Shown one piece after another: positions 16,198 to 24,746 of a stretch of DNA of 64,000 nucleotides. Made by a program: the position numbers and the translations under genes. Positions within the stretch are counted from its first letter, which is position 1. Each line of letters begins with the position of its first letter. The DNA is from Chitinophagaceae bacterium 26-R-25 (GTDB lineage Bacteria; Bacteroidota; Bacteroidia; Chitinophagales; Chitinophagaceae): contig JARWSJ010000003.1 in the NCBI GenBank assembly GCA_029906195.1, forward strand, positions 248,001-312,000, given 5' to 3'. Under the pieces are notes generated by a model. That model saw nothing but the letters and a program-made list of their open reading frames with translations, was not told the origin of the DNA and did not search any database.

Positions 16198-17094
16198 CTA
16201 CGCGGGTTGCAACAACTTAAAGCAGTTGGGAATTATTTTGATATCAAAAGATGAAGACGTTTCCTTTGGCTCTCCATCAATGTGAAGCGGAGCATGGGAA
16301 ACGTTCTTTATTTTGATTTGCGATGTTTGAAAATAAGTAATGCCCGGCGTTTTAATTTCCTTTTCAGAAGTGACCTTGCCTGTTTTTACCTGTTGTAAAA
16401 CTGCCAGCGGCAAAACGATCTTGTTCATGTATGGTACAATTACAATATCCAGCAAGCCATCGCTGAGACTGGCTTTGGGCGCAATGGTAAATTGATTGCC
16501 GAACTGATTGCTATTGGCAATGCTGATGAAAAATGCCTGTGTATTAAACTTTGCACCATTCACCGTCAATTCAAATGTATAAGGCTTTGCTGAGAAAAAG
16601 TTTTTGAAAGATTCTTTCGCGTAAGTTAACAAGCCGCGTGTTTTTTGCTGCGCAAAATCATGCGCCACCTTCGCATCAAAACCAATACCGCAAAGCATGC
16701 AGGAAAACTCGTTGTTGATGGTAAATGCATCTATGTACGATGCGTGACCGTTAATAACCACATCAAGTGCCTTCGCGGAATCTTTGGGAATTTTTGCAGT
16801 GTTGGAAAGTCCGTTGCCTGAACCCAATGGAACAATTCCGAAATTCACACCTGTTTTGTATAACTGCTGTGTTACCGTATTTACGCTGCCATCGCCGCCA
16901 CAAATAACAATATCGGTAATATTTTCTTCTTCAATTTTCTGCTTTACAAACTTGTAATCGCCACTGGCAACAGTTGGCAAGATTTCAAAATGAATCTTTG
17001 CCGCCTTTGTTTTTGCAGCAATCAGCTCCGGAAGGTTTTGCTTATTCTTAGTGCCGGAAATAGGATTAACGAGGTATATGATCTTGCGGGTCAT
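16198..17094 (-). CDS. diacylglycerol/lipid kinase family protein (YegS-like)
   Basis: 298 aa. Starts IIYLVNPISGTKNKQ, with the catalytic glycine-rich motif ICGGDGSVNTV and the second loop PLGSGNGLSNTAK typical of DAGK-catalytic proteins that phosphorylate a lipid hydroxyl with ATP. The C-terminal beta sandwich ends with the family motif HIDGEP. The lipid substrate is not known. Converges with the 112-aa module gene with only 3 bp between stops. Its -7 box ends only a few bases before the start codon, suggesting a leaderless or nearly leaderless mRNA. Confidence 0.9.
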   Translation of the reverse strand: MTRKIIYLVNPISGTKNKQNLPELIAAKTKAAKIHFEILPTVASGDYKFVKQKIEEENITDIVICGGDGSVNTVTQQLYKTGVNFGIVPLGSGNGLSNTAKIPKDSAKALDVVINGHASYIDAFTINNEFSCMLCGIGFDAKVAHDFAQQKTRGLLTYAKESFKNFFSAKPYTFELTVNGAKFNTQAFFISIANSNQFGNQFTIAPKASLSDGLLDIVIVPYMNKIVLPLAVLQQVKTGKVTSEKEIKTPGITYFQTSQIKIKNVSHAPLHIDGEPKETSSSFDIKIIPNCFKLLQPA

Positions 17095-17098
17095 TGGG

Positions 17099-17106
17099 CA
17101 AATGTA
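17099..17106 (-). promoter_or_regulatory. -7 element upstream of lipid kinase gene
   Basis: CAAATGTA on the plus strand is TACATTTG on the minus strand, an exact TAnnTTTG match 4 bp upstream of the ATG. Confidence 0.5.
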
Positions 17107-17111
17107 GGGGA

Positions 17112-17215
17112 AAACGCTTAATGCTTAACGCTCAAAGCCTAACGCAAAAAAAGTGTAATGCTCAGTGCGAACACGGACATGCTTTCCGCGTTAGGCATTA
17201 AGCGTTAAGCATCTT
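17112..17215. repeat. heptamer-arm palindromic element (AACGCTT units)
   Basis: Left arm AACGCTT AATGCTT AACGCTC AAAGCCT AACGCAA; right arm GCGTTAG GCATTAA GCGTTAA GCATCTT. Exact 7-bp period. Ends about 10 bp from the M28 gene stop. Same family as 18611, 28896, 50594 and 63031. Confidence 0.88.
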
Positions 17216-17225
17216 ATCCCTTCTC

Positions 17226-18578
17226 TCATCGTCCCGCAGGGACCGGCACCGCAGGCAGCCCTTCATTGCCATCTTCGCTTATGGATTGAACGGCAAAGAA
17301 ATAATTGTCTTTTGAATAAGGCAGATCCATATTGAGCTCAGTCGTAAAAATCTTTCTCTGCCAAAACGCACTTGTCGTTTCCCTCATCAAAATATAATAG
17401 CCTTTTACTTTTCCTGTCTTTGGAGCTTTCCATGACAGGTTCGTATAGTTAGTAAGTTTCTTTACTTCTATTTTTACTTCCTGCGGCATAGAAGGCGATT
17501 TGGCAAGGTTGGCAAGGTTGCACAGGTTCATGCAGGTGTTTTTTCTCAAATACTCAAAATCCATAAACTGTAAAAGATCGCCGTATTGAATGCCGTTTTG
17601 CACCCTTACATCCTGGTGCTGATGGTAATAGTTTTCGTTCATCTCTGTGATGCGTACGGCCGCAAAACCCCGTTGTACATAAGGCGAGTGATCGCCGCCT
17701 CTTAAAAAACGATCATTGCGATAGATCATAACCACCTGCAGATTGTCCACATAGCGTTCACCGGTTTCTTTTACGTATCTCGCCAGTTGTCTTGCTTTGC
17801 CGTCATTTTCCAAACCAAGATTGCGAATGTTCAAGGCAGCTTTTCCTGTGTCCGCCATTTCAAATGCCTCGCTAAACACACGCACCTTTGTGTTATCCGT
17901 GATGTTTGTTTCACTGCTGTTGTTGCTGCCCATGATGTCGTTGTTCAGCACTGCCTCAATGTTCCAATCTTCTTTTCTCGCTTTTTGTGCCATGAAAGTT
18001 GACCCGAGTAACCCTTGCTCTTCGCCGCTTACAGCAACAAAAATTATGGTGGCGGGAAAAGAATATTTACTCATTACCCTGGCACATTCCATGACCGCAG
18101 CGGTACCACTGCCATCATCATTTGCTCCCGGCGCATCTCCTGTACGATCCATTACATCGCTGCGCATATTGTCCAAATGACCGCTGATGATAAAAATGCG
18201 ATTATCATTTGGATCAGTTCCTTTTAATGTTGCTACGACGTTGCCCAGTAAAATAGTGGTGTCAACTCTGCGTCCATCTTTTTGTAATGTAGTAGTATCA
18301 ATGAAAGCTTTCATTCTTCCTCCTGACTGTTTGGAGAATTCATTGAAGCGACCAAGAACCCATTGCCTTGCAGCGCCAATTCCTCTTTGAGCATTGTTTT
18401 GCGTACTGAGCGTGTTTCTCGTTCCAAAATTTACCAGCTTCGAAATATATGATTTCAACGAGTCCGCAGAAACATCTTTTAGCATGTTTTCTATCTGCGG
18501 GTCTTTCTGAATAATGGTTTGGGAGAAAGTATGTGATGAAATAGAAAGAAGAACAAAGAGCAGGATTCGCATTTTCAT
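17226..18578 (-). CDS. M28 family zinc aminopeptidase with C-terminal fibronectin-like domain
   Basis: 450 aa with signal peptide MKMRILLFVLLSISSHTFSQ. The two-zinc site is readable: SGHLDNMRSD (His), GANDDGSGTAA (bridging Asp), SGEEQGLLGS (catalytic Glu and ligand), NNDIMG (Asp), and a late His in NENYYHQHQD. Residues about 365-445 (VKKLTNYTNLSWKAPKTGKVKGYY) form a fibronectin III-like fold. No T9SS sorting domain follows, so it is periplasmic or surface-bound by other means. Probably trims peptides outside the cytoplasm. Confidence 0.92.
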   Translation of the reverse strand: MKMRILLFVLLSISSHTFSQTIIQKDPQIENMLKDVSADSLKSYISKLVNFGTRNTLSTQNNAQRGIGAARQWVLGRFNEFSKQSGGRMKAFIDTTTLQKDGRRVDTTILLGNVVATLKGTDPNDNRIFIISGHLDNMRSDVMDRTGDAPGANDDGSGTAAVMECARVMSKYSFPATIIFVAVSGEEQGLLGSTFMAQKARKEDWNIEAVLNNDIMGSNNSSETNITDNTKVRVFSEAFEMADTGKAALNIRNLGLENDGKARQLARYVKETGERYVDNLQVVMIYRNDRFLRGGDHSPYVQRGFAAVRITEMNENYYHQHQDVRVQNGIQYGDLLQFMDFEYLRKNTCMNLCNLANLAKSPSMPQEVKIEVKKLTNYTNLSWKAPKTGKVKGYYILMRETTSAFWQRKIFTTELNMDLPYSKDNYFFAVQSISEDGNEGLPAVPVPAGR

Positions 18579-18610
18579 GTTGATCGATTTAGGTTGGATA
18601 AAGTTAAGGG

Positions 18611-18721
18611 AATGCTTAAAGCAAAACGCCTAACGCTCAACGCAGTTTTAATGCAACCAGCGCGCCTGATTGTTCGCATTAAAAGCGCGTTAAGCTTTAG
18701 GCCTTAAGCGTTTTGCGTTCC
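18611..18721. repeat. heptamer-arm palindromic element (AACGCCT units)
   Basis: Left arm AATGCTT AAAGCAA AACGCCT AACGCTC AACGCAG; right arm GCGTTAA GCTTTAG GCCTTAA GCGTTTT GCGTTCC. An inner hairpin TTTTAATGC...GCATTAAAA lies in the centre. It abuts the fabH stop. Confidence 0.88.
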
Positions 18722-18723
18722 TT

Positions 18724-19773
18724 TTACCACCGCACCAATGCGCTCGCCCATGTAAACCCGCTACCAAAAGCAGCAAGACACACGAGGTCGCCGTCTTTTA
18801 CTTTGCCGGCTTCCCATGCTTCGCATAGAGCAATAGGAATTGAAGCCGCGGTAGTGTTGCCATATTTTTGAATGTTGTTGTACACCTTGTCATCGCTAAG
18901 CTTCAACGTTTGCTGCACAAACTGCGCGATGCGCAAATTTGCCTGGTGAGGTACCAGCATGTCAATATCAGAAGGTTTCAAATTATTTGCAGCCAGCGCT
19001 TCACCAATCACTTCAGGAAATTTCACCACTGCCTTTTTGAAAACAGCGGGCCCGTCCATGTAAGCAAAGTTTTGAGCATTGTCGATCATTTTATGACTCA
19101 TGAACATTTCTCCCATAGCCGCATCATCAAAGTCTGCCAGTTTCTTTTCCAGCCAGTGATTGGCATGTGTTCCCGGATTGTACATTGCCAAAAGCTCTGC
19201 GTCTCCACCATCGCTATGCAAATGTGTACTCAAAATTCCATGCCCTTCTTTTGACGTAGGTTGCAATACAACAGCTCCCGCGCCATCGCCGAATATTACA
19301 CTTACATTTCTGCCTCTCGTGCTAAAGTCCATTCCGAACGAATGTTTCTCACTGCCAATAACGAGGATGTTTTTATACATGCCTGTTTTAATGAATTGGT
19401 CCGCCACACTCAATGCATAAATAAAACCGCTGCACTGGTTGCGCACGTCAAGCGCACCGATCTCTTTCATTTTCATAGCTCTTTGCACAAGCACACCGCA
19501 GCCCGGAAAATAATAGTCCGGACTAAGTGTAGCAAATACAATGAAATCTACATCCTGTGCAGTAATGCCAGCTCTTTCAATGGCGATCTTTGCTGCTTCA
19601 ACACCCATCGTAGTGGTTGTTTCGCCGGTACGATCTGCATAGCGGCGCTCCTTAATACCTGTACGTTCCTGTATCCACTCATCACTGGTTTCCATGAAGT
19701 TTGTAAGATCTGTATTCGTGTAAACGTTCTTCGGAACATACATTCCTATTCCGGCTATTTTAGAGTGTTGCAT
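18724..19773 (-). CDS. fabH: beta-ketoacyl-ACP synthase III
   Basis: 349 aa. The catalytic triad is intact: Cys114 in RNQCSGFIYA, His in VPHQANLRI, and Asn in YGNTTAASIP. It condenses an acyl-CoA primer with malonyl-ACP to start fatty-acid synthesis; in Bacteroidota branched primers are common. The SGFIYALS stretch and GSGFTWASALVRW end are typical. An exact -7 box (TATCTTTG on the minus strand, 19796-19803) lies upstream. It is not next to plsX or other fab genes, so this may be one of several FabH paralogues. Confidence 0.94.
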   Translation of the reverse strand: MQHSKIAGIGMYVPKNVYTNTDLTNFMETSDEWIQERTGIKERRYADRTGETTTTMGVEAAKIAIERAGITAQDVDFIVFATLSPDYYFPGCGVLVQRAMKMKEIGALDVRNQCSGFIYALSVADQFIKTGMYKNILVIGSEKHSFGMDFSTRGRNVSVIFGDGAGAVVLQPTSKEGHGILSTHLHSDGGDAELLAMYNPGTHANHWLEKKLADFDDAAMGEMFMSHKMIDNAQNFAYMDGPAVFKKAVVKFPEVIGEALAANNLKPSDIDMLVPHQANLRIAQFVQQTLKLSDDKVYNNIQKYGNTTAASIPIALCEAWEAGKVKDGDLVCLAAFGSGFTWASALVRW

Positions 19774-19795
19774 TTACAATCGTTTTAATTGAAAC

Positions 19796-19803
19796 CAAAG
19801 ATA
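19796..19803 (-). promoter_or_regulatory. -7 element of fabH promoter
   Basis: CAAAGATA on the plus strand reads TATCTTTG on the minus strand, an exact TAnnTTTG match about 23 bp from the start codon. Confidence 0.6.
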
Positions 19804-19806
19804 GTA

Positions 19807-19985
19807 GAGAATTGAAAATTGAAAGTTGAAAAAGGGGGGAAATTGAAAGTTGAAAGTTGAAAATTGAAAATGTCGGGGCGGCGAAGCGCATTCGCCCTTC
19901 CTGCCAATAAAAAAGCCCGCGACACTACTCGCAGGCCCTCAATATCATTTTCCATTTTCAACTTTCAATTTTCCATTTTCAACTT
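19807..19985. repeat. heptamer-arm palindromic element (AATTGAA units)
   Basis: Left arms AATTGAA AATTGAA AGTTGAA, a G-run, then AATTGAA AGTTGAA AGTTGAA AATTGAA; right arm TTTTCCA TTTTCAA CTTTCAA TTTTCCA TTTTCAA. The centre holds the hairpin GGGGCGGCGAAGCGCATTCGCCC. It runs into the TAA stop of the hydroxylase gene. Confidence 0.88.
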
Positions 19986-20643
19986 ATTTAAACATCAAAT
20001 CCTTCACCTTCTCTTTATCTTCTTTTTCTTTTTTAAGATCGAACATGGTTCCAAAAACGTGGTCCCAAATAGTAGAACTAACACCATAGCCCATGTGATC
20101 ATTTTTGTAATGATGCAGGTGATGGTTTCTCCACAACGGTTTCATCCATTTGAACGGAGGGTTCCATGCGTGAATGGCATAGTGCATAGATCCATACAAA
20201 AGATAGCCCAACATAAAACCGGGGAAGAACATAAATGTGTAACCGCGCAGGGCTAAGTACTGTAGAGAAAAAATAATAGAAGCTAAAATCAAACTTGGAA
20301 CCGGCGGCATAAACAAACGCTCTTTATCTCTTGGATATTCGTGGTGGTTGCCGTGCAGTACATAAACAATGCGTTGTGCTTTAGGATTGTCTGTTACGAA
20401 ATGAAATAAAAAGCGGTGAGCGAGATATTCAAAAAATGACCAGAAAAACAAACCGCCTAAAAATACCAGCAGCACCGTTGTTATATCGAAATCAAGTTTT
20501 GTGTGAGCGTGATATAATAAGAAACAAATAATAGGAATGTACATGCCCCAAATCACCAAAGGATGTGTTTTAGTAAGCATTTCAAGGTATTGACTTTCAA
20601 ACAACCGTGCCTGTCCTTTATTCTTAATTTTGTCAAACTTCAT
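19984..20643 (-). CDS. fatty acid 2-hydroxylase / sterol desaturase family protein
   Basis: 219 aa, with several membrane helices. Histidine boxes EYLAHRFLFH, HGNHHEYP, HYAIHAW and NHHLHHYKND are those of the di-iron membrane hydroxylase superfamily; the order and HGNHHEYPRDKERL stretch match fatty acid 2-hydroxylase, which hydroxylates the acyl chain of ceramides. Chitinophagaceae and relatives make sphingolipids, so that role is plausible. An exact -7 box (TATTTTTG) lies at 20669-20676 on the minus strand. Confidence 0.9.
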   Translation of the reverse strand: MKFDKIKNKGQARLFESQYLEMLTKTHPLVIWGMYIPIICFLLYHAHTKLDFDITTVLLVFLGGLFFWSFFEYLAHRFLFHFVTDNPKAQRIVYVLHGNHHEYPRDKERLFMPPVPSLILASIIFSLQYLALRGYTFMFFPGFMLGYLLYGSMHYAIHAWNPPFKWMKPLWRNHHLHHYKNDHMGYGVSSTIWDHVFGTMFDLKKEKEDKEKVKDLMFK

Positions 20644-20668
20644 AGCTAATGATTTTTATTACCTTTTA

Positions 20669-20676
20669 CAAAAATA
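20669..20676 (-). promoter_or_regulatory. -7 element of hydroxylase promoter
   Basis: CAAAAATA on the plus strand reads TATTTTTG on the minus strand, an exact TAnnTTTG match, 26 bp upstream of the start. Confidence 0.55.
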
Positions 20677-20709
20677 GTAAATATCAAATAGCCAAAAACC
20701 CTACCAATA

Positions 20710-21786
20710 TTAATCGAAGCCGATGTTTATTAAACCCAGCTTCGCCAAAACCTGCCTGAAGTCGGGTAACACATTCAACGCCAAATGCTTCTCCGGCGAA
20801 TAACTTTCAAATAAATGCTGCAATACTTCCGGGATTACATTTGTGTAACTAACAGGCTCGTACGTGTAAGACTCGAGCCATTGGTTGATATGCGCAACAA
20901 AGTTTTCATCTATCGTTTGTAGAACTTTTACACCAAACTCGTCAAGTGCCGCTGCATTGCAGTATTGCTCATATTGACCTTTGATAGGAATGACCATTAA
21001 TTTCTTTTGCAGGTGCATAACCTCCGCAGGCGTCTCGAAACCCGCGCCGGTAATAACTCCCATTGAATGGATCATGCTCTCATTGAAGGCCGCTTGCTGC
21101 ACAGGAATAAAAGTGACATTATCCTGAACTTTTTTTTGTTTCACTTGTTTCGAGAACACGTGGAAACGAACATGAGGAACCTGGCGGAAATATTTTATCA
21201 AAACTTCATCATGATAAGCTGATAAATAAACCGTGATATGTCCATCATTTACAGGACTTGCTTCAAGGATTTCTTTTTTAACAACAGGTTCAAAAATAAA
21301 ATCATCATAGCTTTTGAAATGTAAGCCGATGTATTGCGAAGCACGTGCATAGTTCTTCAAAACAGTTTCACCTACAAACTCTTTATTGGCAGGCCGCGGA
21401 ACAAAAGAAGATTGAAAAGATGCCTGGTGACCAAAATTAACCGAAGCCACTTTTTTAAACGCACATGATAAGGACGTGATGCTTTCAAAGTCGTTGATCA
21501 CCACATCGTACTTTTCAACAGGAAGAGAACGAACTTCTGAAATGATGCGTTTCAAACCCGTTGTTACATGTTTCGCAGTTTTCAAGTAATCAAGACCACC
21601 ATTTTTGTTGTAGAAGAAACTCATCCCCTTGCTACGGTATTTCACCGGAAGATCAGTAGCAAGGTCGCAGTTGCTGCCGCTCAGGAACACGTCCACCTCG
21701 CCATATTTTTCCATGTAAGGAAGCAATTGTGTGGCTCTGCTGATGTGGCCGTTTCCCGTTGCCTGCACTGCGTATAAAATTTTCAT
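20710..21786 (-). CDS. glycosyltransferase, GT28/MurG-like fold
   Basis: 358 aa. N-terminal MKILYAVQATGNGHISRATQL matches the nucleotide-sugar family that includes MurG and UGT proteins: a GNGH loop and a Rossmann start. The C-terminal half has the donor-site motif VITGAGFETPAEVMHL and IKGQYEQYCNAAALDEFG, which bind the UDP sugar. No transmembrane segment. Encoded 10 bp downstream of an LpxH-like phosphoesterase, a pairing seen in other Bacteroidota and suggesting a shared cell-surface glycolipid pathway. Acceptor unknown. Confidence 0.82.
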   Translation of the reverse strand: MKILYAVQATGNGHISRATQLLPYMEKYGEVDVFLSGSNCDLATDLPVKYRSKGMSFFYNKNGGLDYLKTAKHVTTGLKRIISEVRSLPVEKYDVVINDFESITSLSCAFKKVASVNFGHQASFQSSFVPRPANKEFVGETVLKNYARASQYIGLHFKSYDDFIFEPVVKKEILEASPVNDGHITVYLSAYHDEVLIKYFRQVPHVRFHVFSKQVKQKKVQDNVTFIPVQQAAFNESMIHSMGVITGAGFETPAEVMHLQKKLMVIPIKGQYEQYCNAAALDEFGVKVLQTIDENFVAHINQWLESYTYEPVSYTNVIPEVLQHLFESYSPEKHLALNVLPDFRQVLAKLGLINIGFD

Positions 21787-21796
21787 GGAAGGGGTT

Positions 21797-22633
21797 TTAG
21801 ATAGCTAATGAGTTTATATAAAAGTGAATGTCGTCGGTTACCACATTCAAAGTAGGTTCAGAGTGTTCGTGCCGGGTGTTTTCAAACTTGGCGTGATCGT
21901 ATTCGTAAATGTGCCAATCGTTACCATAATATTCCAGGGAAGTAAGATTTTCCACCCAATCACCAGAGTTGAGGTACATCACACTTCCATCCTTGGTTTC
22001 GATTATTCTTTTTTGTGGCTGGTGAATGTGCCCGCAGATCACGTAGTCATATTTCTTTTCGATGGCCAGTTCCGCTGCTGTTTGCTCAAAATCATTGATT
22101 TTGGTAACAGCCTTGTTCACTTCCTCCATTACTTTTTTGGAAAAAGAGATGCGTTCGCGGCCCATCAGTTTAAGACAACGATTTACAAACTTGTTCAGGA
22201 GAATGAGCATACCGTAACCGCTGCTGCCCAATTTTGCGAGGATCTTGGCGCTTCCTTTCGTGGTATTGTCAAATACATCCCCGTGGAAGATCCAGGTCAT
22301 TTTATTGTTGATCTCGATAACTACCTTATCCGTAAGCTGGAAATTTCCGAGTTGTATGTCGCTGTAGCGGCGGAGCATTTCATCATGGTTGCCGGTAATG
22401 TAGATTACGCGGGTACCTTTGCTTAGCAAACTCATGATTTCCTTGATAACGCCCATGTGGCTCGCGGGAAAGTATCTTTTGCTGAATTGCCAGCCGTCGA
22501 TTACGTCGCCATTTAAGATGAGGATTTGTGGAGAGATGCTTTTGAGGTAATTTAGGATCTCTTTGGCATGGCAGCCATAAGTACCTAAATGAAGGTCGGA
22601 CAACACGGCAACATCTACAGAACGCTTTTCCAT
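21797..22633 (-). CDS. metallophosphoesterase, LpxH-like UDP-2,3-diacylglucosamine diphosphatase family
   Basis: 278 aa. The two-metal phosphoesterase motifs are present: SDLHLGT, LNGDVIDGWQF, GNHD, HGDVFD and GHIHQPQ. The size and the GDVIDGW motif point to the LpxH group, but the true LpxH of lipid A synthesis may be elsewhere. It is first in an operon with the GT28-like gene and may remove a pyrophosphate or phosphate from a sugar lipid. The upstream 22648-22655 sequence is one mismatch from the -7 consensus. Confidence 0.83.
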   Translation of the reverse strand: MEKRSVDVAVLSDLHLGTYGCHAKEILNYLKSISPQILILNGDVIDGWQFSKRYFPASHMGVIKEIMSLLSKGTRVIYITGNHDEMLRRYSDIQLGNFQLTDKVVIEINNKMTWIFHGDVFDNTTKGSAKILAKLGSSGYGMLILLNKFVNRCLKLMGRERISFSKKVMEEVNKAVTKINDFEQTAAELAIEKKYDYVICGHIHQPQKRIIETKDGSVMYLNSGDWVENLTSLEYYGNDWHIYEYDHAKFENTRHEHSEPTLNVVTDDIHFYINSLAI

Positions 22634-22702
22634 TACTTTCAGTTTTCCAAAATTGCTTATAACATATTACCTCAGTATTAACCAGTGATTAAGAAAAGGT
22701 TA

Positions 22703-22882
22703 AGTAGGGGCGAATCGCATTCGCCCTGTGGAACAAACCGCGACGCCTTTAATTGAAAATTGAAAGTTGAAAATTGAAAATGAACGTTGGAAGTGACGCC
22801 TGTCCTTCTTTTGTGAAGATTATCTGGCATTAAACACCGGCATCCGGTATCCGGCCACCGGCGACCCGATATACCGGCAACT
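22703..22882. repeat. mixed solo heptamer arrays upstream of ricT
   Basis: Gene-free stretch holding the hairpin GGGCGAATCGCATTCGCCC (22706-22724), the solo array AATTGAA AATTGAA AGTTGAA AATTGAA (22751-22780) and the array CACCGGC ATCCGGT ATCCGGC CACCGGC (22835-22862). 7-bp periods in both arrays. They look like remnants of palindromic elements that lost one arm. Confidence 0.7.
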
Positions 22883-22899
22883 TGCAACCTTATTTGACC

Positions 22900-22907
22900 T
22901 ATATTTG
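22900..22907 (+). promoter_or_regulatory. -7 element of ricT promoter
   Basis: TATATTTG exactly fits TAnnTTTG and lies 84 bp before the ricT start. Confidence 0.5.
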
Positions 22908-22991
22908 TGAAATATGTCCTGGTAAAATACATTATTGATTGATTTGCCGGATTTGAAATAAATTTTTTAATACTCGTAAACCTATATATAC

Positions 22992-24473
22992 ATGGGATGT
23001 GGTAGTTGCGGTACCGGAAAACCGAACGGATGCAAAAGCAATGGCGGATGCAGTTCAGGCGGTTGCAACCGGATGAATGTGCACGACTGGCTTGCCAATC
23101 TCCCCTTTGCAGATGTTGAAAGCGCTTGCAAAGTGGTCGAGATCAGCTTCAACAATGGCAGCCGTAAAGACTTTTTTAGAAATACAACGTTACAACACTT
23201 TGAAAAAGGTGAAAATGTAACCGTTGAAGGAGTGAGCGGATTTGATGTGGGAGAAATTTCAATGACGGGAGAACTGGTGCGTCTTCAAATGAAAAAAAGA
23301 GGCGTAAACGAGTTTGATGCCGATATGAAGAAAATTCTTCGCCGTGCTTCTGACAGGGACATTGAAGTAAGAGACGTAAATAAAGCAAGAGAGCCGGAAG
23401 CGGTAATTCGCTCAAGAGCCATTGCAAAACAGCTAAAGCTGAACATGAAAATTTCCCAGGTGGAAATGCAGGCCGATGGCAGAAAGGCAACATTCTTTTA
23501 CATAGCAGATGATCGCGTCGATTTTCGTGAACTGATCAAAGTGTACGCCAGCGAATTCAAAGTAAAGGTGGAAATGCGCCAGATCGGTGCCCGCCAGGAA
23601 GCTGCGAAAGTAGGTGGTGTAGGAAGTTGCGGCCGTGAACTTTGCTGCAGCACGTGGCTCACAGATTTTAAGAGCGTAAACACTACGGCTGCACGTTACC
23701 AGAATCTTTCCATTAACCAGACAAAACTCAGCGGACAATGCGGACGTTTGAAATGTTGTCTGAATTATGAGCTCGATACATATCTTGATGCGTTGCAGCA
23801 TTTCCCTGAAAATGCAGATACACTACAAGTGGGAAGAGGAAATGCGATCCTGATTAAGAAAGACATTTTCAAAAACCTGATGTGGTATGTATTGCCGGAC
23901 AGCACAAAGCAATATCCCGTAGCTATTGACAGGGTTAAGAAAATAAGATCTTTAAATATGCAGGGAATTGTTCCTGACGAATTGGAAGTGGTAGAAGTTA
24001 CCAGTACCAAAGTGAAGGAAGTAGAACCTGAATTTGTAGATGTAGTTGGGCAGATCAGCTTGCAGAGCCTTGATAAAAATGACAGGAAGAAAAAACATTC
24101 TTCTCAGCACCACAACAAGAGCAGAAACGAGCGCCAACAGCCGCCACAGGGTCAGGCAGGAAACAATCCGCAGCAAAGAACTGCAGGCGCTAAACCTCAA
24201 CAGCAACAAGGAAAGCCTCAGCAACAACAGCCGCAACAGCAAAACAGACCTCCTCAGCAGCCAAGACCTCCGCAACAAAGTCAGGGTCAAAGACCGGCGC
24301 CTCAACAGCAGCAAGGAGGAAACCCACAGCAAAGGCCGCCGCAGGGACAGGGACAACAGCCGCAGAAGGAAAATCCGCAGCAAAGACCTCCCCAGCACAA
24401 CAGGCAGCATCACCAAAAAAGACCAAATAGACCTCCTCAGCAACCACCACAAGACGGCGGCGAGAAGAAGTAA
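22992..24473 (+). CDS. ricT: PSP1-domain protein, RicT-like (YaaT)
   Basis: 493 aa. The Cys-rich N-terminus has Cys3, 6, 14, 20 and 25. The PSP1 core spans about 45-300 with GGVGSCGRELCCSTWL and LSGQCGRLKCCLNYE, the cysteines that bind the Fe-S cluster in the Ric complex known from Bacillus. The last 130 residues are Pro/Gln-rich low complexity and probably disordered. In Firmicutes RicT works with RicA and RicF in mRNA processing; the partners are not visible here. Cytoplasmic. The stop is read inside the first unit of a following heptamer array. Confidence 0.88.
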   Translation: MGCGSCGTGKPNGCKSNGGCSSGGCNRMNVHDWLANLPFADVESACKVVEISFNNGSRKDFFRNTTLQHFEKGENVTVEGVSGFDVGEISMTGELVRLQMKKRGVNEFDADMKKILRRASDRDIEVRDVNKAREPEAVIRSRAIAKQLKLNMKISQVEMQADGRKATFFYIADDRVDFRELIKVYASEFKVKVEMRQIGARQEAAKVGGVGSCGRELCCSTWLTDFKSVNTTAARYQNLSINQTKLSGQCGRLKCCLNYELDTYLDALQHFPENADTLQVGRGNAILIKKDIFKNLMWYVLPDSTKQYPVAIDRVKKIRSLNMQGIVPDELEVVEVTSTKVKEVEPEFVDVVGQISLQSLDKNDRKKKHSSQHHNKSRNERQQPPQGQAGNNPQQRTAGAKPQQQQGKPQQQQPQQQNRPPQQPRPPQQSQGQRPAPQQQQGGNPQQRPPQGQGQQPQKENPQQRPPQHNRQHHQKRPNRPPQQPPQDGGEKK

Positions 24474-24500
24474 AAAATAAAAAGTAAAAATTAAAAAGGG
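24466..24500 (+). repeat. heptamer array (AAGTAAA units) at ricT stop
   Basis: AAGTAAA AAATAAA AAGTAAA AATTAAA. The ricT TAA is part of the first unit. It precedes a GGGTTC...GGACCC terminator hairpin. Confidence 0.75.
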
Positions 24501-24527
24501 TTCAAGAAATTGGACCCTTTTGCTTTT
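24494..24527 (+). terminator. terminator-like hairpin after ricT
   Basis: AAAAGGGTTC and GGACCCTTTT form a stem over an AAGAAATT loop, followed by a T-rich tail. Confidence 0.7.
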
Positions 24528-24536
24528 TGCGCGTTT

Positions 24537-24668
24537 GCAGTTGCCGAAGGCAACAGAATAGTGCTGCAAGGCTGCAAGCTTCGCAGAACATCAACTTGAC
24601 AAGGAATTGCGCAGTGCTCTTCAAAGCTTCCAGCTTTGAAGTATTATTCTATCGCCTCCGGCGATTAA
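24537..24668. repeat. palindromic element with covarying hairpins
   Basis: Outer hairpins GTTGCCGAAGGCAAC (24540-24554) and ATCGCCTCCGGCGAT (24651-24665). Inner hairpins CTGCAAGGC...GCTTCGCAG and CTTCAAAGC...GCTTTGAAG. The stems differ in sequence but keep pairing, and ACAGAATA/TATTCTAT links them. It ends at the start of a hairpin that terminates the DUF4197 side. Confidence 0.75.
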
Positions 24669-24681
24669 CTATTAAAAAAAT

Positions 24682-24721
24682 AAAAGCAAAAGGTTCCGAA
24701 CAATCGGAACCTTCTGCTTTT
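24682..24721. terminator. bidirectional terminator between ricT and DUF4197 gene
   Basis: AAAAGCAAAAGGTTCCGA and TCGGAACCTTCTGCTTTT form a long stem with an ACAA-type loop. A/T runs on both sides allow termination either way. Confidence 0.75.
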
Positions 24722-24746
24722 ATAATATCGTTCGAAGATTGAAGAA

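Noticed and set aside
23952-24569. Long antisense frames (Leu- or Ala-rich) opposite ricT
   Set aside because: They are the complement of the Pro/Gln-rich low-complexity tail, which lacks stops in other frames for compositional reasons.
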